From Leucosporidium creatinivorum (taxonomy: Eukaryota > Basidiomycota > Microbotryomycetes > Leucosporidiales > Leucosporidiaceae): a stretch of DNA of 30,404 nucleotides. Positions 20,747 through 30,147 of the stretch are shown here, piece by piece. The stretch covers positions 409,775 to 440,178 of the forward strand of contig BCKL01000025.1 of the NCBI GenBank assembly GCA_001600635.1, in the 5' to 3' direction. Position 1 is the stretch's first letter; every line of letters starts with the position of its first letter. The notes beneath the pieces were generated by a model. That model was not told where the DNA came from and ran no database searches. It saw nothing but the letters and a program-made list of their open reading frames with translations. The translations under genes and the position numbers were made by a program.

Positions 20747-23033
20747 TCAGCGGTTCCAGCTCCGCTCACTATCCTCTTCGTGATCAGCGCCCTTCCATCC
20801 CTCGTCGAGCTCGCGTTTCTCGCTCGGCGCCCTCGGCTCGTTCGTAGTCTCAGCCATGTTGACGTCTTCGGCGATTGGATCCTCGGATCGAGCAGATGGA
20901 TCTGACGGAGTGCTGGAGGCTTGCATAGTAGTTGACGCCCATCGAAGACTGACTCGGCCGATTCCCTCGAGGTCGGAGCCTTTGCTGAGCGCCTGCGTCG
21001 GAAGCGAACATGGTCAGCGCCACAGAAACAAAGAAACGATCTGCGAGACAATCAGCCAACTCGACTCACGGCTTCGGCGGCTTGGCGAGTCTTGAACTCG
21101 ACAATGTACTCGGTCGACTCGGCGGTGGGATTGAGAAGTAGCACCTCGCCGAAACGCTGTTCGATTGTGGAGAGGATCAGTGATCCGTTTAAGCGGTGTA
21201 TGTGCTCTCGAGAGCACGGCAATCTCACCTCAAAGTAAGACCGCAGGGTCGGCAAAGGAGCCGAGAGGTTGACATCGCCGACGACGATTTTGGTCACTCG
21301 GTTGTCCAGACGGAAAGAACGAGGCAGACCACCGCGTCCTCGCACCGCAGTCCCACCTCGATACCCTGCTCGACCTCTCCCACGCCCACGAGGAGTATAG
21401 GACGAAGGGACGGTCGCATCGAGTCCAAGCGCGGCGGCCTAGGGGAGCGTACAAAGTCAGCAATCGTTCTCGTTACGCAAAGTTGTACATCTGACTCGCC
21501 TCTTGACGAAGGGAGGCTAGCCGCTCCTCCGGCGAGATGTGGGCAGGCTCCGTCGAGCTCGGGGCAGAGGCTTTGGCTAAGGTGGCGGCCTCGCTCGAGA
21601 GCTTGCGCAAAGAGCTCATGATGGAGGCCTTCTGCGCAGGATCGCCAGGAGGTAGCGATTCGAGTTGGTCCATGAGGGCCTTCTGCGCGGAAGCGTTCTC
21701 CTGCATGCGGGCAGCGCGCATCGCCGTCTCCGAGGGCTTCCCAGGCCGGTCGGTAGGGCGAAGGACCGGCGAGAGGCTGGTGCTGGAGACGGCGGCAGAG
21801 GGTGGTGCGGCCTTTCCGATCGTCGGCGGTGGAGGAGCTGACGGCGCGTCGGGGCGAGGGAGGTTGGATCCACCAGCCGCCTCCCGAGCTCGGTACACCC
21901 GCACGAAGCGGTTGCCGAAGACGGCCTCGGGAGAGGTGAGAGCTCGTTTGGCTTGATCGGGCGTCTCGAAGGTGACGAGTGCTCGTAAGCCCGGAGCATC
22001 GACCGCGACGGACGTGACGACGCCAAACTGAGCGAAGAAGTGGCGGACGTTGGCCGAGGTGAGGGCGTCGCGCGGGACGTTCTCGATCGCAAGGGTGGTG
22101 GTCGATAGTGGCCTTCCATCGTGGCCGTGGTTGGGCGGAGCGTAGGGAGGGCGTCGGCCGGAAGGACCGCTGGCTGTAGGCAGGAAGGGAGGTGGTGGTG
22201 CGCCGAACGAGGGAGGGAGGGGACGAGCAGCGCCTGGTGGATACGGTGCCATGGCGGGAAAGGGNGGGNAGAAGGGAAGAGGAGGGATGACGGCCGAGGC
22301 GCCGTCGTCGTGCTGGTAAGGACAACCAGCACCACGAGCGCAGAAGCCTCGGACTATGAGGGGCGTAATGTTAGCTCGAGCGGCAATCGCCAAGCGTCGG
22401 AGAGAGGACGTACAATGATAATCCTTGCAGAGCTCCCTTGGGCCTCTGGAACCCTGAAGCTCGCCGCGCCGAGCAGGAGCGTGGCCGCCCGCAAGAGCGG
22501 GCAGGTTGACACTCATAGGCGGGCCCTGGGGCGAGATGGCGGTGGTGTAGGGAGGTAGTCGCTTGCCTTGCGGTGCGAGACTTGCTGCTGCTGCAGGGTC
22601 CAAGGGGCGTTTGAGACCGCGAGGTGCTTGGGGAGGCTCGGCGCGCATAGAAGCGAGCGAGGGTGGAGTGGTAAGGAAGAAGAAGAGGCGAGTGATGAAG
22701 GGGGCGGTTTCTGAGGCGTGGAGTTGACAATATGAGCTGCTGTAGATGATGCAAAGTCGCGGAGAGCGCGACTAAGGGAGCTCACCTTGGCCGAGGAAAT
22801 CCTCGAGTTGATCTTGACAGAGCTTCTTGAGGTCGTCGATCGAGACTTCATGCTTGAGAAGGGCTACGATGTAGTCGGACAGGACGACGGGGTCGGCATC
22901 GCAGCTAGACGAGGGAAAAGGCAGGTGAGCTGGGCTGGTTTGAAGGTGGGCTAAGCAAGAGAAGGCGAACCTACATGGGCTCGAGGTGAAGTTGTAGCCA
23001 AGGTCGAAGTGCAGCCAAGTCTAGTTTGAGCAT
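20747..23033 (-). CDS. RBM26: RBM26/27-like CCCH-RRM nuclear RNA-binding protein
   Basis: Family of PAXT-type nuclear RNA decay adaptors in animals and fission yeast. The N-terminal PWI-like fold begins MLKLDLAALRPWLQLHLEPI, then CDADPVVLSDYIVALLKHE and LCQDQLEDFLGQETAPFI, a close match to the human RBM26/27 start. Next come a CCCH finger, CKDYHFRGFCARGAGCPYQH (C-x8-C-x5-C-x3-H), a Pro-rich linker, RRM1 (TLAIENVPRDALTSANVRHF to VFGNRFVRVYRAREAAGG), a helical Gln/Ala-rich segment, an RG-rich patch (GRGRAGYRGG) and RRM2 (TKIVVGDVNLSAPLP to GRVSLRWAS). The tail is acidic. Exons 1-3 are 23033-22975, 22904-22786 and 22710 to about 22411; later junctions include one apparent GC-AG intron (about 21430-21503). 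Two N bases sit in the Pro-rich linker (22265 and 22269). It is divergent from eL20. Confidence 0.88.
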
Positions 23034-23528
23034 GGCTGTAGCTGTGTAGCTGTATAGCTAAGCGAGCTGCGTCTCGAGCGACGTTGAATCGGTTGGTTGT
23101 TGACGAGCTGGTGGGAGTTGGACGAGGGAGAGAGCTCGAGAGGGCGAGTAGAAGAGTTGTAGGGTGATATATAGCGCGTCGAAGGCGAGGAACAAAAAAG
23201 AGGGCTGAGATTAGTAGGAGTAAGAAAGTGGGAAAAGGAGACTTGTAACTCAAGTCGAGCCCTCGTTGTCGAAATTCGTCAAAGTCCAAGCTCACTCCGC
23301 CCCCTCGAGATTTTCCCTCTGCCAGGGCTTGACCTCTTCTCCTTGTGCCGCGTTTCTCTCGCTTCTCCAACAACCTCGGTAAGTGTCCCTGTAGTACACA
23401 CTAAACTATCACTCCCACCTACAGCTTCACCTCCCACCCCTACCTCGAACCGCTGCCCCTTCGCCCTTTCCCTCCTTCCCTCGCTCAAACCGCTGACCGC
23501 GCCCCCCCTTCCTCAACTCGCTACAGAC
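23034..23528. promoter_or_regulatory. divergent promoter of RBM26-like gene and eL20, with 5' UTR intron
   Basis: 495 bp between the two start codons. The eL20 side contains a probable 5' UTR intron: a donor CTCG/GTAAGT at 23379 and an acceptor CTCGCTACAG ending at 23526, two bases before the eL20 ATG. Introns directly before or just after the ATG are common in fungal ribosomal protein genes. The segment is pyrimidine-rich (for example CTTCACCTCCCACCCCTACC). The sequence TGATATATAGCGCG near 23165 is AT-rich, but whether it acts as a TATA element is unknown. Confidence 0.6.
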
Positions 23529-24375
23529 ATGGGACGCTTCCAAGAGTACCAGGTCATCGGGCGCAAGCTGCCGTCCGAGAAGGAGCCTCAGCCTAAGCTG
23601 TACCGCATGAGGATCTTCGCCCCCAACGACGTTGTCGCCAAGTCCCGCTTCTGGTATTTCCTCCGCAAGCTCAGGAAGGTCAAGAAGGCCACCGGAGAGG
23701 TCGTCGCCGTCAACGTGGTGCGTAGGATTACCAGGCTGCATCGACTCGAGGAGGGACTGCTCTGTCGACCGGATGATGCACCAGGCGTGGGCTGGGGGGG
23801 GGAGCCAGGCAGACAGGCAGGGTCAGGGACATGCGTGATGATGAGGAGCAGCACCAGCAGAGGGGAAGGAATGTTTGTGTGCAGCAGGGGGAAACGCTGG
23901 TCCCGCGCCGCATGGGATCCGTTCAGCCGGGGAACGACGCCCGAGGACATGAGCTAACGATCTGCTCGCTTGCTGCCTACAGATCAGCGAGAAGAAGCCC
24001 CTCGTCGTCAAGAACTTCGGTATCTGGATCCGTTACGACTCGCGCTCCGGAACTCACAACATGTACAAGGAGTTCCGCGAGCTCTCGCGCGCCGACGCCG
24101 TCCACGCTTGCTACCAGGACATGGCCGCCCGCCACCGCGCCCGCTTCAGATCGGTCCAGGTGCGCTTCCTCTCTGCACCGACTCCCGCTCACGAGCTGAC
24201 CTGTGTGCACATCGAATCTTAGATCCTCCGCGTCGCCGAGATCGAGAAGACCGCCGACGTCCGCCGCCCCAACATCAAGCAGCTCCTCACTCCCAACCTT
24301 CGCTTCCCCCTTCCCCACCGCGTCGTCAAGAGCCGCAGCCTTTTCCTCGCCAACCGACCATCGACCTTCTACTAA
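23529..24375 (+). CDS. RPL20: 60S ribosomal protein eL20 (L18ae/L18a)
   Basis: Cytosolic large-subunit protein, 172 aa. Exons 23529-23717, 23983-24159 and 24223-24375 sum to 519 nt. It starts [20 protein letters not shown], with [20 protein letters not shown] and [20 protein letters not shown], then [40 protein letters not shown] and [15 protein letters not shown], ending in RPSTFY. This is an essentially textbook L18ae. Codon choice is strongly C/G-ending, as expected for high expression. Intron 1 (23718-23982, 265 nt) is unusually long for this window and G-rich. L18ae is, from memory, one of the housekeeping genes flanking STE3 in Sporidiobolales mating-type loci. Confidence 0.97.
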
Positions 24376-24673
24376 GCGCTCGGCGCAAGGCAGTGGGCTT
24401 GCTGGGACAGAAGCCCGTTGCGAGCAGCGGCAGAGTAGTGGGGGTTCGGTACATGGGAGGGATTCGAGTTGCGTTGAAAAAGACGCTTGTTACGCCCACC
24501 ACGCCGAGGGCGTTGTAGTGCTCTCTCTCGCCGGGAGCGGACCCGACCTCGAGAGCTTTCTCCCCACTCGCGAAAGAATGGCTACGCGGGTTTCTCTCCT
24601 CCCTCTCCCTCGTTCTTATTCGTCAACACAACAAGCTCTCTCGTCTTCTCTGCTGCGCTGTACACTCGGCGGT

Positions 24674-25600
24674 ATGGTGCTCCAGAATCGTTACAAGCGC
24701 GCTGCCTCTGCTCGCTACAACAACACGGCCTCAGCTGGCCCTCGCCCTTCTGCGCCCGCTTCAGAGCCTGCAGCACGGCAGTCGGAGGGAGAGCAGCAGG
24801 AGGCGGATACGTCGAGCGACCAGGAAGCAAGAGCTACGTACCGTCGGCGAGGTCTGCAGCAGCTGGCGCGCTACGGAGAGGAGCAGCAGGCAGGGGAGGG
24901 CGACGACGAGCCGACCGAGGAGGGTGCGTTGAGCATCATGGGAGTCGGCCAGAGGTTTCCGGGCTGAATCAGTACTACTCTGCAGAGCTCGCCGTCCGGA
25001 AGCAGGAAGCCGATGAGCTGGAAGCCTTTCTGCAGCAGCAAGCCGATCGCGAGCCGCCGTCACTCGCTCTCGCGCCGTCCAATGCCTTCGACGAGGACGA
25101 CGTGGACAACAGCTTCGGCCACCTTAGAAAGATTGGATCCAGGAAGCTTGGTGTGGCTCTCCCGCCAACCCGAGGCGAGCCCTCTCTCTCGCAGGACTCG
25201 GACGGGAACACCTCCGAACGCCTTCGCTCAGCTAGAGGTGAGCTCTTTGCAAGCTCCAGCGGTGAAGAAGATGGAACAGTGACAGCACAGCTCTGCGCGC
25301 TTGTCGCTAACCCTCCCTCTTCATCTTGTCGCCTCCAGCCCTCAAAGCCCGCCTGCAAGCACCTCGGCGATCGGACGACGAGCAACTCGCCTCAAGAGAA
25401 GCGGCCTGCGACGTAGACGAGCTACTGTCCTTACACACGGTGCTTGCTCGTCCCGCTCGAGCTTCAGCAGCACCAGTCCGTCCGTAAGTGTGCCCTGCGC
25501 TTTACAATAAGCTCGGAGGGTGCTGATCTGCAGTCTAGCGCAGCCGCTCGCAGTTCTCTCTTCGGCCCTCGCTCGACCTCGATATCTGAAAGCCTCGTGA
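24674..25600 (+). CDS. unrecognised 237-aa protein upstream of STE3
   Basis: Four exons, 24674-24923, 24986-25237, 25339-25483 and 25534-25600, sum to 714 nt and keep one frame across three introns, which supports a real gene. I do not recognise the product. It starts MVLQNRYKRAASARYNNTAS, followed by a Ser/Ala/Pro- and Glu/Gln-rich disordered stretch. A probable coiled coil follows (ELAVRKQEADELEAFLQQQA, about residues 84-105), then a short conserved-looking block (FDEDDVDNSFGHLRKIGSRK) and a Leu/Ala/Arg-rich C-terminus. No signal peptide or membrane span is seen. The gene lies 298 bp after the eL20 stop and 275 bp before the chosen STE3 start, in the same direction. A nuclear or scaffold role is possible, but nothing shows it. 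Confidence 0.65.
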
Positions 25601-25875
25601 ATGAAGCACGACGAGATAATGCAGTGTACCTCTGCAGGAGCGCTCTAGCGGCTCGAGCGTCTCGGCGAAGGGGCGGCCGTCGATTTTCTGAACAGCCATC
25701 ATCAGAGCTGAGGTGCCCTCTTCGCGTCTCTTTCTACTCTGTACTTCTTTAGTTGATGGTAAACAGATCAAACGCCACCCTTGTCTTCCTTGGTGTCTCA
25801 CCTTTTGTTGCTCGCCCTTTGTTCACTTTCCTCCTTCTCCGATTCGTTTTGCTTCGCTCTTCTCTTCGTTCCTCC
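25601..25875 (+). promoter_or_regulatory. STE3 upstream region with ACAAAGGG element
   Basis: 275 bp between the upstream gene's stop and the STE3 start. On the minus strand, 25815-25822 reads ACAAAGGG, eight of nine bases of the Ustilago pheromone response element ACAAAGGGA, about 55 bp before the STE3 ATG. The region just before the ATG is very T/C-rich (CTCCTTCTCCGATTCG), consistent with a transcription start zone. An in-frame ATG at 25756 could extend STE3 by 40 residues. Confidence 0.4.
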
Positions 25876-27061
25876 ATGTCGTCGTTTCTGCCCCTCATCA
25901 TCCTCAACGGTCTGCTCGTGCTACTCAATGCGGGGCCGCTCTACTGGCAGTTTCTGCAGGGAAACTCGGGCGCCATTTCCATGGGCGTCTGGGTCATGAT
26001 CGCCAACGTCAACGGCTTCGTGAGTTATCCTCGTGCGCGTATCGTACTGCTGCTCACCACCCGCTGCAGGTTAACATGATTACTTGGTATGGTGATGCAC
26101 TAAATCGTGCCCCGGTGTGGTGTGATGTGAGCGTAAAAGTGAGTGGAAGAAGCGCCGAGTTCGAGCTTCGCTGATTCTCTCCTAGCTGCGCTTGGGCTTT
26201 GAGGTGGGCCGGTTGGCTTCCGTCATGTGCATAGCTCGATTCTTGGCCGACATCGTCAGCCCAAGGGCCACCGCCATCACCCGCCGCGACCGCCGCCAGC
26301 GCGCCATCTTCGACTACACCGTCTCTTTCGGCGTGCCCCTTGCCACCATGGCCTGCCATGTCATCTACCAGCCCAACCGATTCAGTATTGTTCGGAATGT
26401 CGGGTGCTCACCGACCTCCCTCATGTCCTGGCCGACCTTGCTGTTGAGGACCATCTGGCCGCCCGTCTTCGCTATCATCGCCGTACTCTACTCCAGTATG
26501 TTCCTGATTGTAGGAGAGAGGGGGCGACTGAGCTGAACTTTTTTCGATAGCCTACACCATATACCGACTGGTTCGCCACCGGCGCAACTTCGGCCGCGTC
26601 GTCGCTGGGGCCCACTCGGCGCTCACCACAACTCGCTTCATACGCCTTGCCGCCCTCTCTTTCTCCTACTTGGCAATCGGCGTACCATTGACGGTCTACT
26701 CTACCATTGGGAACATTCGGTCTTCAGCGCGCTATCTGGAGTACTCTTGGCGATATGTGCACTCCTCGGTGAGCCTGACTCGTCTTGTAGAAGGGGTGTG
26801 TGCTAACATATTGTCGGATTGCAGTGGCACAAGACACCTGTGGTTATCAACTCCACCGCTGTGGTGCCCGACTTGTCGACCTGGGCCGATATCATCGTGG
26901 GGATCCTGTTCTTCGCCGCCTTCGGCTTCGGCACGGAAGCCCTTGCGGTCTATTCGCGCGTTACAGGCTTGCTCAAGCTTGGGAAAGCATCGAGTGTGCA
27001 GTCCAGCGACGAGGGCTCTACTGGCAATGTGGCCAAAGTCGCCCTTCGGAGCAACGAGTAA
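25876..27061 (+). CDS. STE3: STE3-type pheromone receptor (class D GPCR)
   Basis: Seven-transmembrane receptor for the lipopeptide pheromone of the opposite mating type. Exons 25876-26019, 26070-26138, 26186-26495, 26551-26768 and 26825-27061 sum to 978 nt, giving 325 aa. Membrane spans in order start with FLPLIILNGLLVLLNAGPLY, then SMGVWVMIANVNGFVNMITW. The signature WCDVSVKLRLG matches the WCDI-x-TK-(L) motif of STE3 receptors, followed by LASVMCIARFLADIV, FGVPLATMACHVIYQP, a span from LRTIWPPVFAIIAVLYS, YRLVRHRRNF (third intracellular loop, basic), FIRLAALSFSYLAIGVPLTV and ADIIVGILFFAAFGFGTEAL. The ATG at 25876 is chosen because TM1 then starts as in other STE3 proteins. The cytosolic tail is short, about 45 residues. 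It is convergent with ASF1. Allele type (A1 or A2) cannot be assigned by eye. Confidence 0.95.
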
Positions 27062-27477
27062 GCTTTCTCGGCGAGGAAAGTCTCTCCATGAAGCTGATTT
27101 CGCCTCTCCTTGTGCAGCCGTCTGGAGGCTGGAGACACCACATGGGCGGCAAATCGTACGACGGAGATTACGGACACATTGTCGTTCCATGTACGCTACC
27201 CTCAGCAGCAGGAGTTCGGCGTAGGGCGCGGTATCAAGGTCGTAGTCGAGCAGGAAGTTGTCTAACTCTGAGGCGAGAGAGCAATCAAACGATATGTATA
27301 GTATACGTCCAGTCTGTGATTTCAAATGTGTCTCAAGACTCAGCGAAAGGCAGGGGAGCCTGCGCCGAAGTCGCCAGCGTCTGCGGATCCGCGATAGCGG
27401 TGGAGGTAGGTACAGAGTCCCTGTAGGGCGCCAGTCAGCGGGGAAGCTGGGAACGCCGCAACTTCGGCCGCCGAGGC
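27062..27477. other. gap between convergent STE3 and ASF1
   Basis: 416 bp without a supportable gene; it must hold the 3' UTRs of both genes. A locally AT-richer patch (CAATCAAACGATATGTATAG, about 27284-27303) could carry STE3 polyadenylation signals. Open frames here (such as 26732-27484 on the minus strand) are shadows of STE3. Confidence 0.5.
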
Positions 27478-28241
27478 TCACCATTTGATGTTGAATTTTG
27501 TGACCCTGGGCTTCTCGCCGAGCACGCTCCTGACCATGGCCTCGACGTTGGTGGTGGGGTCGGGGGCGACGAGACCCTTGTCGTGAGCGCCCTCCTCGAG
27601 GGAGGCGTCGTACTGGGCCTTGAGGGCGGGGTCGCCGTACTCGGTGTTGACGTAGTAGCCGATGCGGACGAACTCTTGGTCGTTGTAGGAGCAGGTGAGG
27701 AGGATGACGGTGACGCCGATGAGGTCGCTGGCGGGGATGCGAGAAAAAAGAGGTGCAGCAGCCTAGAGGGGGAGGGGAGGCGTTAGCGAAGCAAGCGAGG
27801 CGAGGCGGCGGTTTCTTGCACGCGTCGGTTCGGCGGTCGACTCACCTCGAACTCGAAGCTGTTGACGCCGACGGGGACGGGGCCGACCATGCAGGTGTCG
27901 AGTTCTTGGTCGAACGATTCGCTCTCGGCCGAGCCGACGTAGGTGAGCTTCCATTCGAGGTCTGATTGAGGCGGGAGAGGCGCGTGAAGGGTGAGCGAGT
28001 GAGCGAGCGAGACGAGACGCGTTGAAAGGTGGGGAGTATAGGTGATAAAGTGGGACTGACCTTCCTCCAAGGGAGCCATGCACTCAAAGGTGATCCTAAA
28101 GAGGTAAGGGTCGGTGAACTTTGCTGGGTTGGCGAGGACGGTGATGTCGCTGTAGGAGGTCGGAGAGACGCGATTTAAATGAGTACGAGGAGCGTAGGAG
28201 GGCAAGAGGCAGAGCACGTACGAGATGTTGATGATGCTCAT
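27478..28241 (-). CDS. ASF1: ASF1 histone H3-H4 chaperone
   Basis: Nuclear chaperone that hands H3-H4 dimers to CAF-1 and HIRA and supports H3K56 acetylation. Exons 28241-28222, 28149-28061, 27961-27846 and 27762-27478 sum to 510 nt, giving 169 aa. The conserved core is complete: [110 protein letters not shown] and the closing strand [15 protein letters not shown]. The protein stops right there, so the long acidic C-terminal tail of yeast Asf1 is absent. A loop with [20 protein letters not shown] precedes the final strand. It is convergent with STE3 and divergent from the MIC26/27 gene. Confidence 0.96.
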
Positions 28242-28435
28242 GATGCAGTAGAAGAGCTGAGTAGAGACGAAGCGGAAGCAGGAAGCGAGAGCAAGCAGGG
28301 AGCAGAGCGACGAGGAGGAGGGAGAGAGGGGAGAGCTAGAGCTGCTTCGACTACTCTTTGACTTCTTCCCGCTCACTTCTTTAGCTCTCTTCACCTCCTC
28401 GGGATAGTTTACTACAGCTCGCCTACCTAATCACC
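28242..28435. promoter_or_regulatory. divergent promoter of ASF1 and MIC26/27
   Basis: 194 bp between the two start codons. The stretch is purine-rich on the plus strand (GAAGCGAGAGCAAGCAGGGA), that is, pyrimidine-rich in the ASF1 direction, and switches to pyrimidine-rich close to the plus-strand gene. Confidence 0.5.
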
Positions 28436-29439
28436 ATGACCTCTTTCGCTCCCAAGGTATGCGCTCCCTCCTCTGCTCCTCGCTCCAAAGACCCCCGTTC
28501 GCTCACCTCTCGCCCGCCTCGCTTCTCAGCTCGTCCTCGCTTCCCTCGCTGGAGTATCAGGTTCTTACTACCTAGCACAACACCAGACTGCTCTCGCACA
28601 AGAGTCGATCCCTTCTACCGCCCTCACTCCCACTCCTGCCGCTCGCCGCAACGTACGCTTCCGGTCCTGCTTTCCTCTAGCCCTCGGCGGCAAGCTCACC
28701 CGTGCGCTCTCTTGCCAACAGCTTCCCATCTATGAGTCGCCTACCTCTCCCGCCACCCTCGAAGCTGCCCCTTCGCCCCTCCAAGAGGAGGTCGGCCAGG
28801 CGCGCCGCTTCCTTCAGTCCAACTACGACGCTCTCCACTTGCACGCTCGAGCCGGCGCTCAGCAGTGGATCGGGTGGGAGAACACGGCCGAAGGTGAGCT
28901 AGCTTGTNCCCCTAGCGCCTCGTAGCGCCCCCCTCCGCCCCCAGCTCATCCAGTTGCCTTGACCCAGCTCACGTCAAGGCGATGTTGCCCGAAGATGAGG
29001 ACTTGAACCCCGGGGGTCTCTAGTAAGTTGTAGTTCTCATCGTACACTCTTCTACTGCCGGCCTCCTAAACTGACCACTTTGCTCTCTAACAGCGTCGGA
29101 GTCGCTACTCTCGCCGGCTCCATCTTGGCGCGAAACCGTGAGCTCTCGGTCCTTTCGTTTCCCTCGTCCTGCGGCGCTACAGCCGCAGAATATTTTCGGT
29201 CCCTCCAGAATATTCGAGAGCTGACCCCGCCCCGCTCGTCCACAGGCAACATCCTCCTGCGCGCAGGCCTGCCCTCGGCGTTCTTCTTCGCCTCCCTCTC
29301 CCACTTTCTACCCAANACCTTCGACCGAGTCGCCCTCATGGCCGAAGCTTTGGAGAGGCGCTACGTCCCCGCTTTCGCCGGCGTGCGAGCTCAAGCAGCT
29401 GGCCTGCTCGGCGATCTCAAGGGGCGCACGGGCCTGTGA
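28436..29439 (+). CDS. MIC26: MICOS subunit MIC26/MIC27-like (apolipoprotein O family)
   Basis: Inner-membrane protein of the mitochondrial contact site and cristae organising system. Six exons, 28436-28456, 28530-28652, 28722-28893, 28968-29022, 29094-29137 and 29246-29439, sum to 609 nt, giving 202 aa. The start MTSFAPKLVLASLAGVSGSY is a short N-terminal hydrophobic segment. The diagnostic part is the C-terminal half: LYVGVATLAGSILARNRNIL, LRAGLPSAFFFASLSHFLP, a glycine/serine-bearing pair of membrane spans with the charged RNRN loop between them, followed by ERRYVPAFAGVRAQ. Whether it corresponds to MIC26 or MIC27 cannot be decided. Base 29316 is N (CCC-AAN-ACC, Lys or Asn). It sits between ASF1 and the pheromone gene. 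Confidence 0.85.
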
Positions 29440-30147
29440 GGGCGCCGACGGACGACTCATACTTCACATGCATCGTAGAGCAGGGTTCGGTCTTTGATAC
29501 CGCTACAAGCTGNAGAGATGGGGACCAGGAAGTGAGAGACCGTCCCCCGAGCAGCAAGCANTACGGGCTGNGCGAGTGTCGGTCGAGAAGGCCATGCCGG
29601 CATCGANTGGTGGCTTAAGCTCGTGCAGGTGACCTGCTCGCCGCCACCTGTGGCGCATTTGATGAATATGCTGGCTCGTGCCATCGTGCAGCAGGCTTGA
29701 AGCGAGACGGCACAGAGATGGCTCTCTCCTCTCCCGTTCTCATCGCATATCGCCTACTCGTCAAGCTCGCTTGGCAGCTCGTAATGTACGCTCTTACTCC
29801 TCTGATTGACTACAACAACTCGCCGTGTCCCTCTCAGCCCGCCTCGGAAAGGACCTCCCTCCCACTTTGGCAATGTCTCGGCGTTCGACTCGCTTCCTTT
29901 GTCGCCTGAATGACCTCTCTCGAAAGGCTGTCAGCCTCTTTCACCTCTCGGCAGAACAAAGGTGGAAATGGGCGTCGCAGCCATTATTATCGGCTCGGGA
30001 GTGAGGGCGAGGTACATCCCGTGGCAGGACTACAAGAAGGGGCGCTTGCCGCTCTCTCTCTGTCCCTCTCTCCTCTTCTTCACTCACACCGACTTCTCCT
30101 CGCTCTTCCCTCTCTTCTTCTCTTCACAACCACCCCTACTTGCTCCA
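29440..30147 (+). other. unresolved 0.7 kb between MIC26/27 and the pheromone gene
   Basis: No gene can be supported with confidence. Four ambiguous bases (29512, 29562, 29571 and 29607) lie here. A possible coding fragment reads MALSSPVLIAYRLLVKLAWQ from 29718 and, across an intron-like segment (GTACGC at 29785 to CAG at about 29838), PPRKGPPSHFGNVSAFDSLP to a stop near 29909. Another possible intron is 29629-29689. A reading WWLKLVQVTC around 29608 is also open. It could be a degenerate or non-coding remnant. The last 200 bp form the pheromone promoter: ACAAAGGTGGA occurs at about 29957, and the stretch before the ATG is extremely C/T-rich. Confidence 0.35.

Noticed and set aside
19955-20905. 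316-aa open frame on the plus strand
   Set aside because: Antisense to the well-supported uS19m exons and to the end of the RBM26-like gene; composition is low complexity.
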